Assembly (NCBI GenBank): GCA_900637705.1
Contig: LR134390.1
Span: 1,798,001 to 1,862,000 of the forward strand
Direction: 5' to 3'
Source of the DNA: Fusobacterium varium
GTDB lineage: Bacteria > Fusobacteriota > Fusobacteriia > Fusobacteriales > Fusobacteriaceae
DNA length: 64,000 nt
Under the pieces are notes generated by a model. It saw only the letters and a list, made by a program, of their open reading frames with translations. It was not told where the DNA came from and ran no database searches. The position numbers and the translations under genes are program-made. Of this stretch, positions 42,439 through 50,876 are shown piece after piece; within the stretch, counting starts at the first letter, position 1; each line of letters opens with the position of its first letter.

Positions 42439-45400
42439 TTAGAACTTATACCCCAGTCCTGCTCCTACTATCCATTCACCTTTGTTTCTGTTTTTTCCAC
42501 TTTCATTATGTGAATCTCTTTCAAATGAATAGCTTCCTTTTACATCAAACAGAATTCCACTTTCAAGTTCAAGTGCGTACTTAGCATTTAATCCTATACT
42601 GTGTTTATTTTTATGAGCTACCAAAATATCAAAGTCGCTTCCACCTTTAAATCTTCCTGTGATGTTTTCTTCATCTGCCCCAGTAAGAAGTCTTGTATAG
42701 CTCACTCCTGCTGACAGTGTACTCTTTCCTTTTTCATTTGGTATTACTTTCTTAATGTCTACTCCCACTTTAGCTGCTGTATAGTCAAATGATTTTGAAT
42801 CTGTTTCTATTGCAAGAACCTTGCTTCCTTCATCTGCGCTATCCTGCTTGATATATGTATATGACAGTGTTCCATATGGCTCTAAGAATAAATTATTTCC
42901 AATATTATGAGAATATCTTCCATTTAGGTAGATATCATATGTCATATCTGAATATTTCTCACTGTAACTGTGTCCTCCTAATGTTGCTCTATTAGCATCA
43001 TATTCAGAATATTGAATTCCTGCTCCAGCTTTCAGTGTAAGGTTTCCTCTGTAGTTTTCTGCAAAAGTTCCTACATATCCACTGTTTCCTTTTACTTTTG
43101 ACATTGGAAGTTTAGCTTCACTTTTATTTCCTCCTACTGTTACTCCTAATGATACATTTTCTGAATATCCATATTTACCCAGGGCGTAAGCTCCAGTAAG
43201 CTTCATATCCACATCTACATCAGCTGTACCTGTATCAAAGCCATGATAATTTTTTCCATAATATGTATCTTTAGTTCCTCCATCTCTATGAGTTAGTCCA
43301 CCCATTATCAACCATTTATTCATATCTGGTCTAAATTGATTTTCTGTCACTATATCTCTAAACATTCCAGCTGATTTTCTTGAAAGCTCACTTGAAAATG
43401 AGTATGGAGTTCTTGTATAGATATTATTTAAGTAAGATAAAAGTGTAGCTAGCTGTTCTTTATCTGTTACTGATGTATAATCTCCTCCTGCTGCATTTAA
43501 AGTTAAAATATCTTTTAATGCATTAAAATTTTCCCTTGCACTTGAATGTACTCCTTTATATATTTCATTTAATTTTATATATTTTTGCTCATCTCTTGGT
43601 ATTTCTTTGTTTATTACAAAAATATCTTCATTGTCTTCAATCTTTATATCTCCTACTTGCTCATTTCCACTTGGACTTTTTATAATCGTAGCTCTATCCA
43701 ATATGGAATTAGTTTTAACAAAAAGATTTTCTTTTAAAGTTATTCCGTCCATAGCAATTATGGCATTTATTCCTAGCCCATTTGTTATAAGGTTAAATAC
43801 TCCTACCTTGTATTTTTCACCTTCTGTTTCTTTAATTTCTGTTTTCCCATCTGGCAACTGACTAATATCTCCATTGATTATAAGACTAGTATTTTTATTA
43901 AATAAGGCATGTCCTTCATATCTTCCACCATTCAATTTCTGGCTGTCTATTCTTAAATTAAGAACTCCACCTGCTTTTATATCTATCTCTTTCACTCCTG
44001 AAACTTCTAGAGCTGTTTCTTTTCCATCTGCACCAATAGTTTTTTCAAACAAAGTGACATTTGTATTTTCTCCTACATTTATATTTTCAAAATTAGTTAT
44101 ATTGTGCATAATATTTATTCCTTGACTTTCACCTGGAATTGACTTAGCACCTGAACTTACTCCAAAATTAAGAGTATCTTCAGAATCGCTATCTCCACCA
44201 TCAAGAATTCCATTAATTATTGTGCCATCTCCAATTGTAAGGGTATCAGCTCCAGCTCCCATATTTATATTTCCATTGACTACAGTATTTTGAATACCTT
44301 GATTACTAACTATAAACTGAAGTATTAAAGTATCTCCATTGTCACTTCCTAATATAGCTGCCACTTTAGTACCAGGATTAGAATCACTCTCATCTATTCC
44401 ACCATTTACTATTGTTCCTGATAAAGTCAGCTCTTTATCTCCTGTATCTCCAAATACAACTGCTGTTCCATAAGCATTAATTACTGAATTATTAAGTTCA
44501 TTATTTCCTTCTGAAACTTCCAAAGTATTTGTTATACCGTTTAATATATATCCTTTACTTGAAGAAATAGTTTCTGTTTGCTCTTCACCATTTGAATCAC
44601 TATATGTTAAAGTTCCATTTTCTAATTTTAAACTTTCAGTTCCTGTTATATTATCTTTACCATTTCCCGATGCTGCAGCATTGATTATTCTAGTTCCTGC
44701 ATCTTTATCAAAAGTTTGTCCAAATTTTCCATACTCTTTTTCTTCTGCTTTATATCCTCCTCCATCTACTGCTGTAAATATTAAACCTTTATTTAATATT
44801 TCATTTTCTTTTGGAGTTCCATCGACAATATCTAATCCATCAATTACCTTATTATTATTACCATCTCCATTTACAAGTATTCCATAATTACTTGATGGAG
44901 CTATAGTTCCATTACTTTTCTTTATAGCATTAGTTTTCCCATAAATAACTCCTACATTTGCTATATTTACCTTTCCTTTATCCTCACTATCATTATCTAT
45001 TCCATAACCCAAATCATTACCAGAACCACTTATTATTCCTTTATTTGCTATATTTCCCATTGTCCCCATATTATATATTCCATAACCCAAACCATTATTA
45101 TAACCAGTACCACTTATTATTCCTGCATTTGTTATATCTTCTATTGTAGCTTTATTATATATTCCAAAACCATAATTCCAACCAGTATTAGAAATACTAT
45201 TATTAGAAATACTATAACCAAAAACATTTATTATTCCTGTATTTGTTATATCTTCAATTGTACCTGAACTATTATATATTCCATAACCATTACCAATACT
45301 AGAATTAGAACTAGTCCCATTGCCAGAAACACTCATTATCCCTGTATTTGTTATATCTCCAATTGTACCTGATTTATTATATATTCCATAACTATAACCA

Positions 45401-46257
45401 GAGCTATAACCACCAGAGCTATAACCAGAACTATAAACACTTATTATTCCCTTATTTGTTATATTTCCCATTTTTTTCTCATTACTATCATTATATATTC
45501 CATAACCTTTACCATAATCACTAGCACCAAAACCACTTATTACTCCTGTATTTGTTATATCTCCAATTTTTTCTGAATTATATATTCCATAACCGGCATC
45601 AGTACCAGTACCACTTATTGTTCCTTTATTTTCTATATTTCCCATTGTACCTGAATTATATATTCCATAACCAGCATCAGTACCAGTACCACTTATTGTT
45701 CCTTTATTTTCTATATTTCCCATTGTACCTGAATTATATATTCCATAACCATAACCTTTATCATCACTTTTACCAGTACCATTTATCAGTCCTACATTTT
45801 CTATATTTCCCATTGTACCTGTATTATATATTCCAAAACCATAACTAGAAATGTTACCACTCATTGTTCCTATTATTGAACCATTATTTACAAAATTCAC
45901 TCCAGTCAAGTTACCACTTAATCTAAGTCCATAACTTATATTATCGCCATTAGTATTTACCCCATTTTTTTCACTTGATAACAATGTCATATTGTTTGTA
46001 TAAGTTTTTTTAACTGTATCCCAATTATTATCGCTATATGGATTTGCTGTATTCCAATTTCCATTAGTACCATTTTCATCATTAGTATTTATTGTATTAA
46101 ATTGTATTGTATTATCCTTTTCTCTTATCCAAAGATAATCACCTGCCCCCATTACTACTGTACACAACAACAAAAATCCAATCACTACCCCTATCGTTAT
46201 GTTTCTTCCTCTTCTTTTGTTGCTGCTCTTTACTGCCTTTATAATCTTTTCAATCAT
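42439..46257 (-). CDS. Type V autotransporter 3
   Basis: A 1272-residue intact autotransporter, same plan as copy 2: signal region with NITIGVVIGFLLLCTVVMG, passenger rich in GYGIYNSGTMGNIENKG rungs to about residue 460, a beta-helix with GAGADTLTIGDGT, linker, and a barrel ending GAGLGYKF. Two consecutive 26-residue rungs are encoded by near-identical 78-bp units (45573-45650 and 45651-45728), so the passenger can change length by slippage or recombination. GGAGG-like CCTCC on the plus strand precedes the ATG at 46257. Confidence 0.94.
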   Translation of the reverse strand: MIEKIIKAVKSSNKRRGRNITIGVVIGFLLLCTVVMGAGDYLWIREKDNTIQFNTINTNDENGTNGNWNTANPYSDNNWDTVKKTYTNNMTLLSSEKNGVNTNGDNISYGLRLSGNLTGVNFVNNGSIIGTMSGNISSYGFGIYNTGTMGNIENVGLINGTGKSDDKGYGYGIYNSGTMGNIENKGTISGTGTDAGYGIYNSGTMGNIENKGTISGTGTDAGYGIYNSEKIGDITNTGVISGFGASDYGKGYGIYNDSNEKKMGNITNKGIISVYSSGYSSGGYSSGYSYGIYNKSGTIGDITNTGIMSVSGNGTSSNSSIGNGYGIYNSSGTIEDITNTGIINVFGYSISNNSISNTGWNYGFGIYNKATIEDITNAGIISGTGYNNGLGYGIYNMGTMGNIANKGIISGSGNDLGYGIDNDSEDKGKVNIANVGVIYGKTNAIKKSNGTIAPSSNYGILVNGDGNNNKVIDGLDIVDGTPKENEILNKGLIFTAVDGGGYKAEEKEYGKFGQTFDKDAGTRIINAAASGNGKDNITGTESLKLENGTLTYSDSNGEEQTETISSSKGYILNGITNTLEVSEGNNELNNSVINAYGTAVVFGDTGDKELTLSGTIVNGGIDESDSNPGTKVAAILGSDNGDTLILQFIVSNQGIQNTVVNGNINMGAGADTLTIGDGTIINGILDGGDSDSEDTLNFGVSSGAKSIPGESQGINIMHNITNFENINVGENTNVTLFEKTIGADGKETALEVSGVKEIDIKAGGVLNLRIDSQKLNGGRYEGHALFNKNTSLIINGDISQLPDGKTEIKETEGEKYKVGVFNLITNGLGINAIIAMDGITLKENLFVKTNSILDRATIIKSPSGNEQVGDIKIEDNEDIFVINKEIPRDEQKYIKLNEIYKGVHSSARENFNALKDILTLNAAGGDYTSVTDKEQLATLLSYLNNIYTRTPYSFSSELSRKSAGMFRDIVTENQFRPDMNKWLIMGGLTHRDGGTKDTYYGKNYHGFDTGTADVDVDMKLTGAYALGKYGYSENVSLGVTVGGNKSEAKLPMSKVKGNSGYVGTFAENYRGNLTLKAGAGIQYSEYDANRATLGGHSYSEKYSDMTYDIYLNGRYSHNIGNNLFLEPYGTLSYTYIKQDSADEGSKVLAIETDSKSFDYTAAKVGVDIKKVIPNEKGKSTLSAGVSYTRLLTGADEENITGRFKGGSDFDILVAHKNKHSIGLNAKYALELESGILFDVKGSYSFERDSHNESGKNRNKGEWIVGAGLGYKF
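45573..45728 (-). repeat. 78-bp tandem repeat in the passenger of autotransporter 3
   Basis: Two adjacent 78-bp units that differ at only one or two bases, each encoding one 26-residue GYGIYN...TGTDA rung. Flanking units are more diverged. Confidence 0.8.
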
Positions 46258-46391
46258 ATTTTTCCTCCCCCAAGTTTGTTTTTATATATTTTTTATTTAA
46301 ATTTTTCTTAAAATTTTTTCAATTTTCTCCTCCAAAATTCTAATTAAAATTGAAAATTTAAATGTAGAAATTTAGCCAATAACTGAGAAAA

Positions 46392-46568
46392 GTTCCCTTT
46401 TATACATAAAAGCGAACTTTGGGAGGGTCTAACCTCCCAATTTTTAATACCTCATTTTTTGGACCCCGTTCACCTCCCAAAACTTTTATGTTGACTTTTA
46501 CAAATTTAAAGAGTACAATGATAGGAAAAATATAGGGAAGGTGTTCGCCTTTATGTATAAACAAGAAC
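46392..46568. promoter_or_regulatory. Putative invertible promoter segment, module 3 (OFF orientation)
   Basis: Repeats at 46392-46417 (GTTCCCTTTTATACATAAA..) and 46543-46568 (GTTCGCCTTTATGTATAAA..), inverted to each other with about 22 of 26 matches and core TTTATACATAAA. They flank exactly 125 bp, as in module 1. Inside are TTGACT (46491-46496), 17-bp spacer and TACAAT (46514-46519) on the plus strand, away from autotransporter 3. Repeat R is followed by five T. Confidence 0.72.
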
Positions 46569-46623
46569 TTTTTAGCAAAAAGCTCGTTTTTTCAACCTTT
46601 TAATACTCTATTTTTTCCCCCTC

Positions 46624-46827
46624 TTAATGCTTCATCAGATACTCCTCTATCCTTGTCATTCTTTCTTCAATCCTGCTTATTCCCTCAGTCAGTGTTTTTA
46701 TATTTTCTATTCTAAATTTTATTGCTATTGTTTTTATAAGTTTTCCCCTATCTTTTATTTTTGGGTAAAAAAAAGACTGTAGCTTCTGCCACAACCTCTT
46801 TTCTTTAAGCTTCCAGTGTATTATTTT
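46624..46827 (-). pseudogene. Remnant of a small coiled-coil ORF (module 3)
   Basis: An open stretch of 68 codons without a good start (ATG-TAA just upstream at 46833-46828) ending ISRIEERMTRIEEYLMKH-stop, a coiled-coil pattern. A one-base shift near the start would give a VKNNTLEA lead-in. Shorter remnants stand in the same place before modules 1 and 2, so an ancestral gene once lay upstream of the switch. Confidence 0.45.
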
Positions 46828-46901
46828 TTACATAAAACTGTATGTCTTCTTTTTATGTTAAAATTATCTTTAATTACAAAAATTATCTATCATAACCAAA
46901 A

Positions 46902-46945
46902 ATCACCCACAAGGTAAATTTACCTCATGGGTGATGACTTTTTAC
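46902..46945. terminator. Orphan strong hairpin
   Basis: ATCACCCA-CA-AGGTAAATTTACCT-CA-TGGGTGAT, a 34-nt near-perfect palindrome with GACTTTTT on the right and a T run on the minus side as well. No gene ends beside it on the plus strand. The rest of 46569-47084 apart from the remnant above is AT-rich and holds nothing else I can support. Confidence 0.5.
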
Positions 46946-47084
46946 TAAAATATTTTTTTGTATAGATTTAATCATAAAAAAACAAAAACAACATTTAAAA
47001 CAATAAAAAGAATAATAATATTCTTTTTATCTAATTCCCTCTTCTTTTTAGAATACCTTATAGAAAAAGATAAGTAAATAAAAA

Positions 47085-47112
47085 CTCCATTAAATAATGG
47101 AGCTTTTTATTA
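47085..47112. terminator. Terminator after the DUF2284 gene
   Basis: CTCCATTA-AA-TAATGGAG stem with A run on the left and CTTTTTATT on the right. Confidence 0.75.
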
Positions 47113-47161
47113 AAACTGATATGATTTATAAAATATGGTAAAAATGATAAGGTTTACAATT

Positions 47162-47749
47162 TTAAATTATAAGTTCCTTTTCAAACCCTTCTATTTCTGT
47201 TGTAGTCATAAGTCCTGTAACCAAAGAAAAATATTCAGGCAAAGAAGTTTCTGTTGCCCATTTTAATTCATAATTTAATAGTTTGCTTGATATTCCTCCC
47301 ACATCAAATCCCATTGATTCAAGAGAATATCTCATCATATCTGGGTGCTGACACTGAATATTATTTTTTCTGGAGCAGTCATCACAAAGTTTACACCCAC
47401 CAGCAGAAAAGCTTTTGCTTCCAGTGTATATTTTTTCTATTCTCAAAAGTTCTTTCATTATTTTATCTTTCATGTATTTAAGAGTTTCTGTAGTATAGTT
47501 ATTTATCTTATCTTTTGTATTTATTTCTTTTAAAGTTTCCTCATCAAAAATAATTTTAATCCCTGCAAGATACATATATTTGTACTCTTCCAGATACTCT
47601 TCTACAGAAAAAGCATATGGTGGACATGACCATGTACTTCCATAATTCCTACATTCTTTACAAAATTTTTCAAACTTATCTCTATCGCAGTAATTCTCTT
47701 TCAGCTCTTCCATAGGTATCTTTTTCAGCTTTACCTCTGTTCTATACAT
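47162..47749 (-). CDS. DUF2284 metal-binding-like protein
   Basis: A 195-residue protein with the Cys motifs of the DUF2284 family: CKECRNYGSTWSCPPYA near residue 30 and CKLCDDCSRKNNIQCQHP near residue 130, then RYSLESMGFDV. The Cys spacing suggests a metal or Fe-S site; function unknown. I start at the ATG 47749 (MYRTEVKLKK), five bases after GGAGG. The longer frame from 47782 would overlap the preceding gene by 20 nt. Confidence 0.82.
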   Translation of the reverse strand: MYRTEVKLKKIPMEELKENYCDRDKFEKFCKECRNYGSTWSCPPYAFSVEEYLEEYKYMYLAGIKIIFDEETLKEINTKDKINNYTTETLKYMKDKIMKELLRIEKIYTGSKSFSAGGCKLCDDCSRKNNIQCQHPDMMRYSLESMGFDVGGISSKLLNYELKWATETSLPEYFSLVTGLMTTTEIEGFEKELII

Positions 47750-47762
47750 TAGTTCCTCCAGA

Positions 47763-48266
47763 TTAGAATATTCTATATCCAAAAATCAAAGATAACTGCT
47801 TTAATCTATCTGAGCCTCTTCTATCTCCATCTATTTTTGTTTCTGAGTAAAGCAACTCTGCCTGAAACGGCATAAAATCTATTCCAAATCCACCAGCTAT
47901 ATAGCCTTTTCCATCTGGACTCGAATTTCTTACACTTTCATTTGTCATAAGAACTCTCCCTGCTTTTAAAACAATATATGGTTCAAAAAATACTGGAAGA
48001 AGATTCCATCTTGCTACAAGATATACTGGAACTGTTCCTATATCTGTTCCTCCTGTTTTCCCATTGTATGCAATCCCTGCTCCTAAATCAGCAAGAAGAA
48101 AGTCCTGAGTCGCTTCAAAACTAAAAGTTGGTGCATAATTTTCAAAAGATCCACTTTCATGATTATATGAATTAGTTTCAGTTATTGCTCCTACTCTTAA
48201 ATATCCATCTACAGCAAAAGCTGATACTGAAATGGCAAAAAATATCATCAATAGTAGTTTTTTCAT
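47763..48266 (-). CDS. Small outer-membrane or periplasmic beta protein
   Basis: A 167-residue exported protein: signal peptide MKKLLLMIFFAISVSAFA, then alternating polar/aromatic strands (YLRVGAITETNSYN, PTFSFEATQDFLLADLGAGIAY, AELLYSETKIDGDRRGSDRLKQLSLIFGYRIF) ending in a C-terminal Phe, typical of an eight-strand barrel. Function unknown. AGGAGG precedes the ATG. Likely cotranscribed with the DUF2284 gene after it. Confidence 0.7.
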   Translation of the reverse strand: MKKLLLMIFFAISVSAFAVDGYLRVGAITETNSYNHESGSFENYAPTFSFEATQDFLLADLGAGIAYNGKTGGTDIGTVPVYLVARWNLLPVFFEPYIVLKAGRVLMTNESVRNSSPDGKGYIAGGFGIDFMPFQAELLYSETKIDGDRRGSDRLKQLSLIFGYRIF

Positions 48267-48407
48267 AAAATCCTCCTTAAATTCTTTTACTTTTTATTTT
48301 TTATGTGATATATTAAATTATACATCAAAGGTAAAAAAATATAAAGTAGTTATTTAACAAACTTTATACCCTAATGTATCTTTAGTTTATATAAATAAAA
48401 TATCATC

Positions 48408-48486
48408 ATACGGGAGCTGAAAAAGCTGAGAGGAAATTTTATTTCGACCGTTAGACCTGATTTGGATAATGCCAGCGTAGGAAATG
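48408..48486 (+). ncRNA. TPP (thi-box) riboswitch
   Basis: ACGGGAGCTG, GCTGAGAGGAAA, CGACCGTTAGACCTGATTTGGATAATGCCAGCGTAGGAAATG: all blocks of the thi-box in order, with the CTGAGA and ACCTGATNTGGATAATGCCAGCGNAGGGAA consensus. It precedes thiB. Confidence 0.97.
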
Positions 48487-48492
48487 TTTTTA

Positions 48493-48528
48493 AGTTGTCT
48501 TATTATCTTTTTCAGACAGCTTTTTTTA
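48493..48528 (+). terminator. Terminator of the TPP riboswitch
   Basis: AGTTGTCT / AGACAGCT stem with seven T, 28 nt before the thiB ATG. Confidence 0.8.
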
Positions 48529-48556
48529 TTACTCTCAAAATTTCTAGGAGGATTTT

Positions 48557-49531
48557 ATGAAAAAATTGATTTTATCACTGCTTTTAATTTTATCTGTTTC
48601 TTCTTTTTCGGAAGAAATTATAGTTTATGGACCTAGTTCTGCAAAATGGATAGGAAAATCCTTTGCTCCTATATTTAAAGAAAAAACTGGAGTAGATATT
48701 AAATTTATATCTATTGACGGACTTGTATCAAGACTTAAGCTTGAAGAAAAAAATCCCAAAGCTGATATTGTAATTGGATTGACTTCTCTAAGTACTGAAA
48801 TAGCAAAAAAAGAGAATCTTATCACTCCTTATATTCCTAAAAATATTTCTAATATAAAAAGTTCTGATTTTCTAATGGATAAAGAGGGATATGCCACTCC
48901 TTTTGATTATGGACTTCTAGCTATCAACTATGATACAAAAAAGATTCCTGTTCCACCTAAAAATCTGGCAGAACTTGGTAAATTAGAGAAACAGCTTTTA
49001 GTTGAAAATCCTGCCACTTCATCTACTGGAGAAGAAGCTCTCTTATGGAGTATTGCTTTATATGGAGAAAACTGGAAAAATTTCTGGAATGTTTTAAAGC
49101 CTGCCATATACACAGCCGAACCTGGTTGGAGTGAAGCTTTTGCTAAATTTACTGCTGGAGAAGCCCCTATGATGGTTGGATATGCTACAAGCAATCTTTT
49201 CTTCTCACAAGATGAGGAACAAAGCAGATTCAGCAGTTTTCTTTTAGAAGATGGAACTTTTATGTATCTGGAGGGAGCATCTTTAGTGAACAAAAAAGAA
49301 ACAAAAGAGGGAGCTAAAAAATTTATGGAATATGTTCTTAGTGAAGATTTTCAAAATCTAGTTCCTCAAAAAAATTATATGTTCCCAGTTACTGAGATTT
49401 CTCTTACTGAAGAATTTAAATTTGTTCCTGTTGCTGAAAAAACTGTAAAACTTAGTGATGAGCAGGTTAAAGATCTTGTCAAAAACCTCGATATATACAA
49501 ATCAGAGTTAATAGAAATTTTAAAAAAATAA
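48557..49531 (+). CDS. thiB: Thiamine ABC transporter substrate-binding protein
   Basis: A 324-residue TbpA/ThiB-type binding protein: signal peptide MKKLILSLLLILSVSSFS, EEIIVYGPSSAKWIGKS start of the fold, central TPFDYGLLAINYDTKK and LLVENPATSSTGEEALLWSIALYGENWKNFW block, then a second lobe. It follows a TPP riboswitch, so it binds thiamine or its phosphates. No ThiP or ThiQ gene follows; the next gene is a small membrane ORF and then pyrB, so the permease and ATPase must lie elsewhere. Confidence 0.92.
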   Translation: MKKLILSLLLILSVSSFSEEIIVYGPSSAKWIGKSFAPIFKEKTGVDIKFISIDGLVSRLKLEEKNPKADIVIGLTSLSTEIAKKENLITPYIPKNISNIKSSDFLMDKEGYATPFDYGLLAINYDTKKIPVPPKNLAELGKLEKQLLVENPATSSTGEEALLWSIALYGENWKNFWNVLKPAIYTAEPGWSEAFAKFTAGEAPMMVGYATSNLFFSQDEEQSRFSSFLLEDGTFMYLEGASLVNKKETKEGAKKFMEYVLSEDFQNLVPQKNYMFPVTEISLTEEFKFVPVAEKTVKLSDEQVKDLVKNLDIYKSELIEILKK

Positions 49532-49611
49532 TCTGAATTTCCTCTTGAATTTTTCTAAAAAGTGTGATATCATAATCAAGATATAGAAAAATACAAGGAG
49601 GACGTAGATAT

Positions 49612-49740
49612 ATGAAGATATTTGATGATAAATTGAATATATCAATTTCTATCTTAGGATTCATTTATTTTATTTTTCTATTTTTAAATATTTTAGAAAA
49701 CATTTTTATTATAGGGAATGGAAGCCACATCATTTTGTGA
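49612..49740 (+). CDS. Small hydrophobic protein (42 aa), possibly truncated
   Basis: MKIFDDKLNISISILGFIYFIFLFLNILEN..., one membrane segment, with GGAGG ten bases before the ATG. It stops at TGA 49738-49740. Were that codon TGG, the frame would continue with a second hydrophobic stretch to a TGA overlapping the pyrB ATG (ATGA), giving 58 residues. Short and without recognisable family, so moderate. Confidence 0.45.
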   Translation: MKIFDDKLNISISILGFIYFIFLFLNILENIFIIGNGSHIIL

Positions 49741-49784
49741 TTTTCATTCCTTTTTTTATATTATTGTATTCATGGGAGGGTAAT

Positions 49785-50849
49785 ATGAAAGATTTTATAT
49801 CAATAAAAGATTTGACAAAAGAGGAAGTTTTAGAGGTTTTAAATCTAGCTCTTGAATTATCTGAAAATCCAGAACCTGAGCTGATATCTGGAAAAATAGT
49901 AGGAAGTCTTTTCTTTGAACCATCTACTAGAACAAGATTATCTTTCACTTCTGCTGCATACAGAATTGGTGGAAAAGTTCTAGGTTTTGACTCTCCAGAC
50001 GCTACTTCTGTAAAAAAAGGTGAATCATTGAGAGATACAGTGAAAATGGTAGAAGCTTATTCTGATATCATTGTCATGAGGCACAATATTGAAGGTGGTC
50101 CTAAATTTGCTTCTGAAATTTCTAAAAATCCTGTAATCAATGCTGGCGATGGTTCTAATGAACACCCAAGTCAAACACTTTTAGATCTTTTTACAATAAA
50201 AAAAGAACTAGGAAAAATAGAAGGTGTGAAAATAGCTTTTGTAGGAGATTTAAAATATGGAAGAACTGTTCATTCTCTTACTAAAGCTCTGGAAATGTTT
50301 GATGCAGAATTTTATTTTGTAGCTCCAGATTCTATTCAGATACCTGAGTATATTACAAAGGAACTTGATGAAAAGGGAATGAAATATCATATCTGTTCTG
50401 AGTATGAGCCTATTCTTTCTGAGATAGATGTTCTGTATATGACGAGAATCCAGAAAGAAAGATTTGAAGATATTGAAGAATTCAACAAAGTCAGTGGAGT
50501 CTATAAAATATCTAAAGATACAATAGTTGGAAAGTGCCAAGATCATATGATAGTTATGCACCCTCTTCCTAGAGTTGATGAAATAAATATAGATTTAGAT
50601 GATACAAAACATGCTCTATATTTTAAACAGGCTGCTAATGGAGTCCCAGTAAGAGAAGCTATGTTTGCTCTTGCACTGGGAGCAAAAAAATCCACTGCTC
50701 CTGTTAAAGAGGAAAAAAATGTAGAAGAAAATAATAAAGTTGTATGTTCCAATCATAAATGTGTAACTCATTTTGAGGAAACAACAAATAAAGTAATAGT
50801 TAAAGACTATGGAAAATTCTGCTATTATTGTGGTAAGGAAATTAAATAA
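49785..50849 (+). CDS. pyrB: Aspartate carbamoyltransferase with C-terminal PyrI-like zinc knuckle
   Basis: A 354-residue protein. The ATCase core has the carbamoyl-phosphate loop FFEPSTRTRLSF (about 46), KKGESLRDT, GDGSNEHPSQTLLD, VGDLKYGRTVHSL and MHPLPRVDE. After about residue 304 comes CSNHKC-x21-CYYC, a C-x4-C ... C-x2-C motif like the zinc domain of the regulatory chain PyrI, with no PyrI allosteric domain. The catalytic and zinc modules are therefore fused. It forms carbamoyl aspartate in pyrimidine synthesis. The start is the ATG at 49785 with GGGAGG upstream; the longer frame from 49737 is membrane-like and without a ribosome site. First gene of pyrB-K-D-F-C-E. Confidence 0.93.
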   Translation: MKDFISIKDLTKEEVLEVLNLALELSENPEPELISGKIVGSLFFEPSTRTRLSFTSAAYRIGGKVLGFDSPDATSVKKGESLRDTVKMVEAYSDIIVMRHNIEGGPKFASEISKNPVINAGDGSNEHPSQTLLDLFTIKKELGKIEGVKIAFVGDLKYGRTVHSLTKALEMFDAEFYFVAPDSIQIPEYITKELDEKGMKYHICSEYEPILSEIDVLYMTRIQKERFEDIEEFNKVSGVYKISKDTIVGKCQDHMIVMHPLPRVDEINIDLDDTKHALYFKQAANGVPVREAMFALALGAKKSTAPVKEEKNVEENNKVVCSNHKCVTHFEETTNKVIVKDYGKFCYYCGKEIK

Positions 50850-50876
50850 TTTAATGTATAGTTTGTAGGAGGAAAA

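Noticed and set aside
40798-45848. Plus-strand ORFs opposite the autotransporter passengers
   Set aside because: They are antisense shadows of the repeat codons, rich in Leu/Pro/Tyr, with no ribosome sites.
34759-46257. CRISPR-like regular repeats in the autotransporter genes
   Set aside because: The periodicity is 26 codons or similar, translates to GYGIYN-type rungs and the repeats are adjacent or diverged, with no spacers.
34757-49740. UGA read as Trp in this organism
   Set aside because: Two TGA codons stand where Trp is expected, but several genes end in TGA with ATGA overlaps (exbB, the 74-residue gene at 8793). Recoding would fuse them, so nonsense changes are simpler.
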